64,000 bases of DNA, taken from contig SPDT01000004.1 in NCBI GenBank assembly GCA_008477525.1, positions 1,488,001 to 1,552,000 of the forward strand, in the 5' to 3' direction. The position numbers were made by a program, and so were the translations under genes. Below are positions 23,745-35,286 of the stretch, piece by piece. How positions within the stretch are numbered: the stretch's first letter is position 1; the number at the start of each line of letters is the position of its first letter. This DNA comes from Hypomyces perniciosus. Lineage: Eukaryota; Ascomycota; Sordariomycetes; Hypocreales; Hypocreaceae. A model generated the notes under the pieces. The model made no database searches. It was not told the origin of the DNA and saw only the letters and a list, made by a program, of their open reading frames with translations.

Positions 23745-25185
23745 GTGCCGTGCTCTTTATATGCGCTGCATAATGAAGGCATCTACGAATAGACGAATGG
23801 AACGGGGATGGTCCCGTCCGAAAAAAAAGAGTATATACCAGTATAGAAACTAATCAAGAGTCTTCTCATAGAAGAGAGAAGATAGAAATTCAATCTCCCT
23901 AGTCTGTAATGCGGTATTACGACGTCGAGTAGGTCTTATTGCCGAGATTCCTAACCGAGGGAGATGGCACCAAAAACAGCCATAACTACATACAAAGTAC
24001 TCCGTATATCAAGCTTAAAAAGAAACTAGATAAAACTACGGATACTAAGTTAAGTTAATTATAGCATTCTTGGATTTTTTGTACCATACTTGTAGTAGTA
24101 TTATTTCAACTACTACTTTGTAGTTGCTTGAAGTCTTATTGGCAGGGAAATGTACTTCGCAGTCCCTCCTTTTTTTACCCCTCCCTTTCTGTCGCCTTGC
24201 TGCTTCTCCTCACCGTGTTTCATAAGACACATGTATTAGCTGAAACCTGTTCGTATGTACGAGTAGAGATTTTTCGGACCAACGCTCGGCTCAAACAAGT
24301 CCCAGCGTATGGGGCGCGTGCGTGTGGTGCGGCTTTTCTGCCAATACGGGATGGAGTGATGATATTGCCGAACGAACCGAAGCCTTTGTTCTACTAAGGT
24401 CTAAGAATAGGTGCCTCGGTTGCTACATAAGCAGATGACAAAAAAAGGGCACCACAATTCCAATTACATAATACATGACAGTGCCGAGGCATGGAAATAA
24501 GAAAATGGGCTGGTCTAACTTGAGATGGTAAATGTATCTGATATGTAGCAGTTAATATGGAGTATCCTTTTTGTTACCCGCCCTTTATAATAGGTACCCT
24601 GCTCAGCCCCCCCGGAGACGGCTGAACTGTCCTCCGAGGCGTCGACAAACCTCCACATGAGCACTTGTAGATGTGCCGACACTAGTCTGGTTACAGCCTC
24701 CACCGATCCAGAGCTGACCAGCTAAACAGCATCATCTCGCCTTCTACGAAGTAGTGTGCATGCTTTTTTGACAGGCGTGGCGCGAGCTTGAAACCCCTGT
24801 CGAAACCCGTCTCCAGGTGCTCGCACTACTGGGCTGAGGCTGTTGTTTCGGGAAACAGACCGTCCGTTGGGCTATGGCTACCCATTTTCGCTTCTATTTT
24901 TTCCTCACCTTAGTGGAAATACGGAGTAGCTAAAAGTCGTTTCTTATCCTGTTCTTCCTCGTCTTCATATTTGCTTTTTCTTCTTCTTTTTCTTTCGGCT
25001 TTAATAACATCTCCCACCAACACGCTACTTGGCTGCCATCATACATATGACTTCATAGACGCACCTTACCCTGCGTACATACATAACCTACATAACCTAC
25101 ATACAGCCAACATACAACAACAGACATAACCAGATCCGTGCTCCAACTAGAGAGCAAGCAAGCAGACAGACAGACAGACGAGAAG
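23745..25185. other. Intergenic, tandem genes
   Basis: About 1.4 kb between ORC4 and the DUF7053 gene, both plus strand. It has TACTCCGTA at 23998 and TACGGAGTA at 24920. A pyrimidine-rich tract at 24940-25010 and CATAACCTA repeats at 25080-25105 lead into the next gene. No coding region supported. Confidence 0.5.
25161..25180. repeat. Short (CAGA)n tract in 5' leader
   Basis: About four to five CAGA units end a few bases before the ATG at 25186. Confidence 0.7.
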
Positions 25186-25746
25186 ATGCCCACAAAAATC
25201 GTCTTTACAACCATCAGCCCCCTGCCCCCGGGCGTCTCCCGCCAAACCGCCATTGACTTCCTCCACAACCACCTCCTGATGATGGACCTCAACCCTGCCG
25301 TCACCGAGAGACATGCCATCTCTACGCCCGACCATGCCCTCCCCGACGAGAAATCATGCGTCTGGTACTCCATCACCGACAAGATCACATACTTGCCCGG
25401 CGACCTCATAACCGGCGCCGTGTCCTTCACATGCGCTTTCCACGACCTGCCCCATGGCATACAAACCCACTGCTATGCGCCCATGGGCGTTGACCTGCGC
25501 GAGAAGTGGACCATCGGCGGCACACTCCCCGGCGAACCCCCCGAGCCGATAGAGCTGGGCCTCGGCGCGCCGGCCACGGGGCTGTATATCCGCGAGGACG
25601 TCGAGCTGCGGTGCAATCTCTTGGTGGCAGGCTTCGTCAAGAAGACGATGAAGAAGGCGCATGCCAGACTGGTTGAGCTGATATCAGAAGAGGCATCCGC
25701 CTTAGAAGCCGCGCGCCAGCAGGAGAAGCACCAGCACCAGCAGTAA
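25186..25746 (+). CDS. DUF7053 domain-containing protein
   Basis: Single-exon gene of 186 aa. The ATG at 25186 follows an A-rich leader (GAGAAG) and precedes the first conserved residues; an upstream in-frame non-ATG extension is less likely. The sequence TTISPLPPGVSRQTAIDFLHNHLLMMDLNPAVTERH, and later YSITDKITYLPG, GAVSFTCAFHDLPHGIQTHCYAPMGVDLREKW and RCNLLVAGFVKKTMKKAHARLVE, fit the fungal DUF7053 family. That family resembles lipid-binding START/polyketide-cyclase folds in layout, but its function is unknown. The C-terminus is a short Glu/Gln/His-rich tail. No signal peptide or membrane segment is seen, so the protein is probably cytosolic. Confidence 0.82.
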   Translation: MPTKIVFTTISPLPPGVSRQTAIDFLHNHLLMMDLNPAVTERHAISTPDHALPDEKSCVWYSITDKITYLPGDLITGAVSFTCAFHDLPHGIQTHCYAPMGVDLREKWTIGGTLPGEPPEPIELGLGAPATGLYIREDVELRCNLLVAGFVKKTMKKAHARLVELISEEASALEAARQQEKHQHQQ

Positions 25747-26290
25747 CATCAGTATCAAACGACGGCGCGAATCTAAAGAGCCATATAATCTCAAATGCGT
25801 ATTCTTCGATGATATTATATACGATACGACTTCTATGATGACGTTTTTTTTCGACTACATATACACACACATTCTTTTTTTGTTGCCGGACACAGCGCTT
25901 TAGGCCATGGGATATAGGGAGACCGATATAGGGAGACCATGTCGTCGCTCGCATTATCGTGCATGGCGTTTGGGTTTCAAAACCGAGTGGGAAGAATCGC
26001 CTTGCTTTGTTCTCCCACAGCCGCGGCCGGTTCATCAATTCACTCAGGCGGGCAAATAGGACACGCCATGTTTTTCAAACAGCGATATTAATTTCCTTGG
26101 CAAGTAGGGACGTCGTCCCATTCCGACTCCATACCTATGCTATCATGCAGATGAATCCATTAAAAAAATGCCTAAACACACACAAAAAACCCTTTCCCGC
26201 AAAAGTCTCGCCAAAGAACGGAATCCTTTTTTCTTCTTCCACCACCGCGTCTTGCCAATGCAGCCTGTGACAAAGCCGGTTTTGTCTTCA
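25747..26290. other. Convergent 3' flanks
   Basis: 544 bp between the DUF7053 stop (+) and the small GPI-protein stop (-). It contains a duplicated GATATAGGGAGACC word near 25910-25940. No gene supported. Confidence 0.5.
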
Positions 26291-26817
26291 TTACAGGGCC
26301 AAGACGCCAACGAAAGCCGCACCCAAAACAGCAGCGCCGAATTGCACAAGACGCTCCGAAGCACTGCTGACCAACACCGGAGGAGTAACCTCGGGGTGGG
26401 GGCTGTTGGTGACCGGGGGGTTGACTGGAGCAACCGGAGTGTTGACTGGAGGATTGACCGGGTTGACCGGGGGGTTGACCGGGCCGGTAGGCTGAGCGTG
26501 GCAGGTATGGCACGGCTATAACATCACAGTTAGCAACTCTCGTCTCCATCTTTCCCATAAAGGAAGACCACAGAGGGAGGGGAACATACCTCAACGACAG
26601 TGCAAGGGCAATCCGTAATGGTCAACGTGGTGGGCTTGGTAACGGTATACGTTTGCACACCCAGAGTCAAAGTCGTCGGCTCAGGGCAATACGTGGTATA
26701 CGCCTGAACGACCCTGGTAGTCGTCACAACCGTTTGGTTGCCATGAGCAGCAGGGGCAGCAGGGCCGGCAGCCGCAACGGCGGCGAAAGCGAAGAGGACG
26801 GTCTTGACGTTGAACAT
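26291..26817 (-). CDS. Small GPI-anchored cell-wall protein
   Basis: Two exons: 26590-26817 and 26291-26515, 150 aa. The start at 26817 gives a signal peptide ([20 protein letters not shown]). The mature part has a Thr-rich Cys module ([37 protein letters not shown]) followed by PCHTC. A Pro/Val/Asn repeat ([17 protein letters not shown]) comes next. The hydrophobic C-terminus ([18 protein letters not shown]) after Ser-Ser-Ala-Ser is a typical GPI signal. The T-T-Y-C-P-E-P-T-T and ITDCPCT modules recur in small ascomycete wall proteins. Role in wall structure is inferred. The intron (26516-26589) is bounded by GTATGT and TTATAG. Confidence 0.8.
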
Positions 26818-28033
26818 TTTGAAGGAGGAGGAGGGGGGGCTTTTCGTCGTTTGTGAAAAGAAATAAATGGGTTTGTTGTGCGAGCGAGTGACTGTGATTG
26901 TGTGTTTTTTGGGGGAAGTTTTTGGAGCGAGTGAATTATGAAGCGAGTGAATTATGAAGCGAGTGATGTAAAGCGAATGAGTAGATGGAAGCTGCTGATT
27001 GTTGGTGATGAGGATTCGAAAGTCATCTTGGTCGTCGACGAAGTGATGTTTATATGCTTCCATTGTCATCATGTCTGCGCAAAGCACCAAACAAGACCAC
27101 AACACAAAAAATCAAAACAATCTCATCACGAACAATTCAAAGATTGGCTCCCAGACACTGTTCCTCCAATGAACTTGCTCCAAGACAGCCCACAAGAATG
27201 GTAAACAGACGCTGCACGACGTACAATCGTTGGTCCCGCATTCCTGCACAAGACCAGCAAATTACCCATCGTGCCTAGGAAATACGCCACTCATTCCTCG
27301 TCACGTTCTCGGTGCATACGGAGCTCATTTCGGACATATTCGAATTTTTTGTTTGATTTGTCTTCCTCAGGTTGAGCTGCCTTTCATCCCCCAGCTCGGC
27401 TCTGTCTGCAGTACTACATCCTGCGTACATACACCAAATCCCCCTGAGTCATGGTATTTCCATGTCTCACTCTCAGCGCACCATAGCCTGCACATATCCA
27501 CAACATTCTTCAAGTTCCAAGCTAGTACCGCAGTACTGTCCTGCTGGAAGCAGCCACATCGAGAGTTGATGATAAAACACGTCGTGTCATGTGCACCGTA
27601 TTCATCGCAACTTCTCACTCCTCTCTATGCTATGTTTCCTTGAACGCCTTCCTCGGTTTGTCCAAATAATGACAAGAAACAACCAATGGCGGCAGTGGGG
27701 GGATTCGCCTGGGTCTAGACAGCAAAGCAAATGTTAAGAGTTCCGTACCAACGTATTAGGAACATGGGGTACAGCAGAAGAAAAGAAAAAAACAGGTAAA
27801 TGACGCAATAAACACCGATGGATGCAGATATATGGAGTGGAATCTAGAAGGTATCAATCGTGCCGTCCCTTGGCAAAAAGCAAAATAGAGTCCGATCCGA
27901 AACAGGAAAAAGAAAACAATCAAAGTAGCATCGGGTGTCCTGTGCAGGTGGGTTTCGCGTTATTCATGCAGGGATGGCGAATGCCTCTCATGACTGCCGT
28001 GAGTCATCGACATCCGCCTTGACTTGGTGGCCA
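26818..28033. other. Intergenic, 5' flank of small GPI-protein gene
   Basis: 1.2 kb. It contains a direct repeat of GCGAGTGAATTATGAA near 26927-26962 and the promoter of the leftward gene at 26817. The part beyond about 27700 is probably the flbA 3' UTR. No gene supported. Confidence 0.45.
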
Positions 28034-30243
28034 TCATTTCCGTTTGGAACGGCTCTGGCTCCGCTCGAGTCCACGGACTGATCCATCGGTATCGAAATTG
28101 CGGAGTTGTTGCTCATATTTGGCGTTGCGCAGAAATTTTGGCACCGAATCCTACAATCCATGTCAGTCAGTATCCTCATCTACTCGTCGCATTAGTTCAA
28201 GCAACTTACACTAGCCATGAGTTTGAAAACGGCGTTCTGCGCATCCTCGAACAGCGCTATGACCTCATGGAGTGTCTCAATCATGCCGCTCTCTTGGCCC
28301 ACAGCCTTGGTCATTCGAGTAGCCAAATTGTTGCGCAACTGATGGTCAATGTTGAGCTCGCAAGGTGAACCGGGTGCTAGGAAGGCATTGTAAATGCCAT
28401 ACGCCTGCGCCATGATCTCCTTGATGGCATCCATGGAGCTGACCGAGATGGACTTTTCAGCTTGTTGAATGGCAGTCTTACAGCCGAACACAAACTCGTT
28501 GACATCCTGATAGAATGACAGGTTCTCCTCACAATGTGTATCCCTCAGGTTCTCCCTGAAGAGCAGGCGGAGGGCGGGGTCCTTGAGAATCTTGTCAAGT
28601 CGCTGAGTATTCGAGTCCCGAGCAACTCCGTTGCGTTGCGAGCTTGCGCCTCCTTCGCTCTCCGAAGTCCGACCTCTGGGGCTATTGCCATTGAGGCTAT
28701 TGTTGCCTCGTTGGGAGATCCGGTAGATGGCGAATTTGGTCGGCTGGAATAGATGGCAGCCAGGATACTGGGTCATATGGGACCTGTCCTGCACCACAGG
28801 CTCCATAAGATCGTACTCGACAAAGAGGGACGCAATCTCGGTGCACTCTCGTCTGTCTACCATCGTGCAGCAGTCCATCAACCAATCTGCTGCCGCCTTG
28901 CCGGTAAAGGTGTCCTTGTATATTTTTCCAATCACCCTGCGCTCAGCAGCCATCTTGACGCCAGTAAGGCCGTCCTTGTAATCGTGCAACGAATCCGAAT
29001 CGGCGGCTGAAACGCTCGACTTGACATTGCGACCTCCAGTTCCAACGAATCTGTGAAAAATCACCTCAATTGTCCCCCGGTCGCTCTGCAGCTTGTCCGA
29101 CTGCAGATGTCTTTCCAGAACGACGAGTTGAGCAGCCTTGCTGGTGACGAGCTCAGTTACTTGCTTCTGCTGGATGCCATTTCTGGCACAGAATCTATCC
29201 AGAACAGTAACACCTTTGGAAGTCAATTGCCAGACTGAACCCTTCATGTTGTACGCTTGCTGATACTTTCCATCGGCCGACTCAATGAAGCGGGCGTCAA
29301 CAAACCGTTGGCAGATAGACCGAGCCATGTCCTTGGCCATGGAGAAGGTCGTCGTAGTTGTTGTCGTTACAATCCTTGACGGGTCTTTGGGGTCTGGCAT
29401 ACGGTTGGATTGCGAGAATTTTAGGGAACCAAGGTTGTTGATGGCATCCTCAGATAGGAAAGTGTACTCGACTTTTGATAGCCGTACTCTATGGGCTGAC
29501 AGGGGTAGTAGGCTGACAATGAGAGTGGAGAAAAGGTCCTTGAAATCCTACCCTTGTGGTTAGTCGATGCGTGGCATGCCGGGCTGGCAGTATGAAGTTT
29601 GGCGGTAATCAGTGGTAAACCGAAGAACCGGTGCTGGATACTACTGTGGAAAGGCTTGTCGGTGGAAGATGCTACATACCCTTGTGAACGGTCGGTCGTC
29701 CTCAGTCATGCGCAATAAGCGCGAGGATGTCTGATGCATCTTGTTGGATGGGGCAGTCAGGTTGGAAGCTGGCTCAGACGGGGACAGCGTTAATAAACTC
29801 GAAACCGAAGCAATTGATGCGGAAACTGTGTGGTTGCCGTCGCCAGAGTTGGATGAGAGGGACTGTGCCGACGGATTGTCAAACGTGGTGGGTTTTCCCA
29901 GGCTTGTTTGCTCGCTGCCAGACTGTGGGATTGGCCCAAAAGAAAGCCTAGCCAGCGTGGAATTGGACTGACGAGTCCGAACGGCGGGCTCTGAAATGCC
30001 GGTGATGGCGCTGTGGGTTCTATCCAAAGCAGCAGCGGCGCGCGAGAGAATCCCACTTGCAGAGCGTTGCGTCCGGGGCAGCGAGCCTATCGAAGCTGAA
30101 CTGACGTGGCGGCGAGAGTTGTCAGTGGTAGCCTGCGATATGGCGCGGTCTATGGACGTCGAGTTTCGTGAGATGGGTGGGAGAGGTTTTTGTCTGTCGG
30201 GTTGCGGTCTTGTGGGCAAAGGCAGCGGTTGTAGAACGGCCAT
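28034..30243 (-). CDS. flbA: Regulator of G-protein signalling, FlbA/Sst2 type (DEP-DEP-RGS)
   Basis: Three exons: 29680-30243, 28210-29547 and 28034-28150, 672 aa. The N-terminal 190 residues are Ser/Pro-rich and basic. Two DEP modules follow, at about 205-310 (ARSICQRFVDARFIES, KGSVWQLTSKGVTVLDRF) and 375-460 (DTFTGKAAADWLMDCCTMVDRRECTEIASLFVEYDLM). The RGS domain spans about 495-655 (LDKILKDPALRLLFRENLRDTHCEENLSFYQDV, closing with DSVPKFLRNAKYEQQL). The last exon supplies the final RGS helix, which confirms the 3' intron. Family knowledge: these proteins speed GTP hydrolysis on the G-alpha that promotes vegetative growth, allowing conidiation and affecting secondary metabolism; DEP modules target the receptor or membrane. 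A very long gene-free region lies upstream. Confidence 0.93.
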
Positions 30244-30457
30244 CTGGCGAGAACAAGAAGAGTGTTAGAGGGATTGATTGGTGTGAACGGGCGAGGTTGA
30301 AATAAAAGATGATGGATGAGTCTGAAAGGGCGTAGAACAACTGAGAACTTTGAGAGGAGATGACGGGCTTTTGCCTGGGGAGGGGGGCGTGTACAGAAGA
30401 GCACTGAAAATCAAGCCTGAGAGGGTGCACGCCTACTTGGCAGAACGGGGTACGGGG

Positions 30458-30486
30458 TACGGAGTACTTCGTACAAGTACTCCGTA
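30458..30486. repeat. Perfect 12-bp inverted repeat with 5-bp loop
   Basis: Arms TACGGAGTACTT and AAGTACTCCGTA flank CGTAC. Located about 215 bp upstream of the flbA start codon, so it may lie in the leader or the core promoter. Confidence 0.9.
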
Positions 30487-33400
30487 GAGGATACTTTTGT
30501 GGCGCTGAGGGGCCGGTGGGTGGGGGTGTGGTGGGTGTATGAGAGCCCGCCTTGTGGAGAGGGGCGTGTGGCTTGAGCGGAGGAGGGGAAGACGACCCGT
30601 CTGAACGGGCAGCTCAGCAGCAAGGCTGACGCCAAAGTGAGTGGGCGAGTGAGTGAGATGAGGATGAGAAGATGGTGATGAATCAAAGGGAGAGCCCAGC
30701 GTCAGCCAATTGAGCGCGGGTAGGAGACACAAGACGGCTCTGCAGAGGAACAATGCAGGCGAGATGATGCAGGACACATTGACTGACTGACGAACTGGTG
30801 GTGCCATGCAGAGACCCGGGACAACCAATGGAGGTACCACGCCGCGCGTAGCAGTAGAATGAATAGAATGAAAGATGGAGAATAGAGCACCACTATTCAG
30901 TAACACTTTGTTCGCCAATTTGAAAATGAAATGAGTTCTGCGAGCGGCTCGGGATATGGGCTTAGGAACAAGAATGTGGTTGCACATACGATGATGCTTG
31001 TTTGATGAGCCCAATAGCCCAGCAAATAAATTCGGTGGTGGTGACGCCAGGCGAAAACTAATGCCGACGAGAGACAAACTGTGGACATGCACTAATCAGA
31101 GGCTTGCTGTCAACGAGATGATGGTGAAGAGCACTGAATAAAACAAAACGAGGGCCACTAAACCCCCGTTTATTGCATGCACCAGCCTATGTGTCGTACG
31201 GGGTACGAGGTACTCCGTACAGGCTACCGTATCTATCGGATGGCCGACCGGTCGGAGTGGCCTTCCGCAGGTGCGTGTGCGTGCAGCGCACCGCTGCAGT
31301 GTGGCTCCCGTAACCACGTTTCGTGGACCGCCAGACGGCACGCAACATGATACTGACACAGCAGCCCTTGTTTGTGTCACGAAGCCATTCTCTCTTTGTG
31401 CACACTTGCAGGCAGATATACATGCGCAAACGCCAACACCCCGGAACAACCGCTTCACCGTTCCGCCGACAGCTTCCGCCTCGAAGAGCTGGGCCGCATT
31501 GCACGCTGCTCTTGCACGCTGCTATCTCTCTCTGTCTCTGTCTCTGTCTCTTGTCTCTCGCTCCCCTGATGTGGGCTGCGGCGGCGGTGGCGGCTGACAC
31601 GCTCCAATGTACTACTTGTACCTGGACGGACCAGACCAGGGTGCTGGCATCCGGTTTGTAAGGCATGCATCAAGGTCACGAAACGACCTCGTGCGCGAAG
31701 TTTCACACAGATCGGCGCGTGGCTTTCAGGGATGTCATCCACCCGTCTAGCGCTTTCAGCAGGGGGGGTTCCCCTGGCTCGCCCGTAGCAACGCTCACCA
31801 TTTCGCAACACGACCACTCAACTGTCGTCACCCGCCGCACTTGCTGGGGCGCGCTCCACGGCATTAGGCTTCTTGGTTATCCACCACCTCAAACTATAGG
31901 TTTTTTTTGGCTCTTTTTTCAACCCGTTCTTTCTAGCCCAAAGCATCGGCAAGTGTCCGAGTATGTCATCGTCATAAAGCCCTTTTCCCCAATTCCCAGG
32001 ACTTGCTCTCTTAACCGAGTGTGCAAACTCTCTGATTTGAGCCAACTGATCCGAATACTAATGAACTTGTTTTTCGATCCCTGCAAGAACGGTGACTTCA
32101 CCACTAATGGGGCCAAAAGACTGAAAGAAAGGCGCACACTAATGTCTGTGGACACTGGCACTCCCCTGCCATGCAAGCCCGCTTGAGGCTTGCTGTCAGG
32201 ACGGCTGACAACAGGAAATAACAGCAAAAAAACAGACATCTCAGCTCTCCAACGTACCTGGACGGATTGGGGCCAGGGTTCTTCCCTGTGGTCCTCTGGA
32301 AACTCGATTGAAGTGATACGGGATCGGTGACGCCGTGACGATGATGATGATGATGACGAACCAGGCTTGCCGCCGTGTCTGATCTTGTCTTTCTTGCGCC
32401 GCTAATCAAATCTTCAAGAAAAAAAGAAAGAGGCACGCGAGAACGGAGTAATACAGAAGCGTATTCCTCTACTCCCTACAAGTAAAGCTGAGCAACCCCA
32501 GATTCGTCCGTACGACGACTCATGAAGTCGTAACCACAACCCAAAATGGATAGAATCTAACAAATTTCCAACAAGCAGATAATTTTCCGATTTACCGGGT
32601 TCAGTTCTGGTCGGCGACTACTAGAACACTATCAGCATAGCCCATCTACTAGTGATATTCCGCGCTGTCCCAGATCCCTCCCCCATGCCAGCCTCGAGGT
32701 AGGGATGGAACTATTATCTGGGGGACGTGCGTTCGTGCAGTGGCAATTGGGACTTCTAGAAGCTCACAGAGAAATCAACGCGAAGCAGGGGGTGCGTCCC
32801 TTTTTCTTGCATTGATGAGCCGAACCTTGGCCCGGACGCAGGTTTGCGCTTAAGATAGCACTTCTTGCTGGCCTTGGCAATATTATGACGGGCCGGGGAT
32901 AATAATGATAGTAGTATTATTATTAGCCGGAGCCGACGAAGCCGAAGAAAGTGTCTTGGTTAATTCGTTTTGCGGGCAACGGCTAGATAACTAGACCCTT
33001 GGTTTTGCTCGATTTGCAGGGGGCGTCAGATCTGGAGGCTTTTCGTGGTGGCAGGTGGTTGGTGAGCTGAGAACGAGGTTACGTAGTTGGGGCAGTCCAA
33101 TCCCTTATGAGTTGCAAGCTGCGACCAAGCACGTGTGCGCCCTGAGGCCAAGGCGCGGCGGACAAAGAACGGCGATGACCGAGAGGCGTCAGGCTTTCTT
33201 GCGGAAATACTATGATATAATAACTTGGCCGTTGGACAAGGCAGGGCAAACGTCAAGCGACGGGAATAAAACGACGGCGAAAAGGTAATATATGTAAAGA
33301 GGGAGAATGGAGAACCTGGGGAAGTTGTGTCCAGTACTAGTATTCATATGTATGTATGGAAGGGGACTGGCAACGAATTATATGGATGGGAGACCGCCCT

Positions 33401-35239
33401 CGCAGCGGTGTAGCGGCCCTATTCCGTGCTGCTTTGTCTCGACCGCCCTCGCGGAGCAAACATACATGACGGGGGGGTTATCAAGCCTGAATTGAACACT
33501 CATCCGACACCAACACGATGCAGGTTGTGTGTATGTGCGTGCATACATATGTGCGTATGTGCGTTTCTGGTGGTGGGAAGGATTTGGATTGCTATCTAGT
33601 CCTCCCACGTTGTGTCGATGCGGAGGCGACTGTGGGGGGTGAGACATTCTTCAGTCGAAAGCAAAAATGTCTACGGAGTACGGAGTATCGATCCATACAA
33701 AAAGCAAATGGTGAGATCTCCAAGGAATGGAGATGAAGATCTGCCCACGGCCCAGCCTATCACGATGACATGTCTGGTGTATGGTATGTACCTCTCTCTC
33801 CTTGCAGCACAATGCCAAGCAAGTCTTGCAGACATACATACTTTGTAATGCTTGTACTCCATGCTTACACATTAGTAGTACTACTCGTACTCGTAAAAGC
33901 ATGCATCGGAACAGGTCCGTTGTGCCCCGGATCCCACGTCCAGGCACCACCGTTTCAATCTGAGCTGCGCCTTGGTTCTGAGGTTTCCCTTCCTTCCAAG
34001 CATCTACCTGCTCCTATTACAAGCACGAGTGTTTTCGGCCTTGTACGGCAGCCGACGGTTATGCAGGGGCAGGTGTAAAGGGTTCCTTAGGATTGGCCAG
34101 ATGGAGTTTAGGTTGGGCTTGTGGCTCGTGTCGGATTCGGCTCACAAATCAGTCCGAAGGCTGCTAAGGTGGAGATGCAGCGGCAAAGTGGATTCTGATA
34201 CATGCATTCTAAACGCTGTTAAATGCATGCATAATCAGGATAAGGCTGGGGTGATGACTTTTTTCCTAGCTGGGTATATTCCTTTTGGCGGCAGGGCTTA
34301 GGGTAGCTGTCGCTGTCGCTGTGAGTATTGGAGTAGTGGTGGTAGTAACGACAGACGGACTACGAAGTATTGAGATATGTAATAAACGCTGCATGATGAT
34401 GTGGTAAACCTCGTATATATACCTGCCGTGACGTTAGTGTACGCCTCCGTTTGGTGAGAGTGGTGAAAATAATTGACGTCGGGCGAACTGACGGTGGCCG
34501 GTTTTATAGCTTAACGCACGATGTTACTCTGTGGGTGACACTGGAGATGGAAAAAACCAATCCTCTGAGCGTTACGCTATCCACCTGCAGGTTGGCATTG
34601 TAAGTCGCAACGTATCGTCAAGGCATTCCATTGTTCCACTAGCCACGAAAAGGAGGTTTTTTATTATCTCTTTCTGTTTTCGTTCTAATGCCCGAGAGGA
34701 TAGTCCCACATAGGAGGCATCAAATTGCAGATGCTGTTTAATTGGGTATTGATGCAAGAGACCGAATGTAGATATATCTACAGGGTAAGGCAAGCCAGAT
34801 GTAAGGAATGGAATCATACAGGGGACCAAATATCCATTGGCTGGCGGCATTCAAGAGCCGTGCTGCCACGCGAGCACTGCATCTTGGCTCATCCTGGTTG
34901 ATAGACAACAAAGTGCATGAAGTTACGACATAGCATCCACAGCAAACTGCATATAAGCCCGGCAGTGGTCCCATGGAGTGCAACCCTCTATCTTGCACCC
35001 GAAGGATGCAGATTTTAGTACCAATGTCTCCGTACATGGTGCGACTCTTCTCCATCAATTACTTATCCCCGGACCAGGGGAATCGGCCGTGAGGTTGATA
35101 CGGCCGACCATTGTCCGTTTGCAATATGGAAGCCTTCGGCTACCAACGAATCCTTCGTACTGCAGGCGTGATGCCGAGAACCGCCAGTGCCATCATGCTT
35201 AAATCTCGCCAAGCAATTGATAAACAACACCCCCAGATG

Positions 35240-35286
35240 AGCTTATTTTTATTTTTATTTTTTTTAATTTTTTTTTATTTTTTTTA
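35240..35286. repeat. T-rich low-complexity tract
   Basis: Runs of TTTTA/TTTTT over about 47 bases ending in AAAAA. No adjoining retroelement or terminal repeat was seen. Confidence 0.7.

Noticed and set aside
31665..32186. 173-aa plus-strand ORF in the gene desert
   Set aside because: No domain, signal peptide or flanking splice structure; length is within chance for a region of this size.
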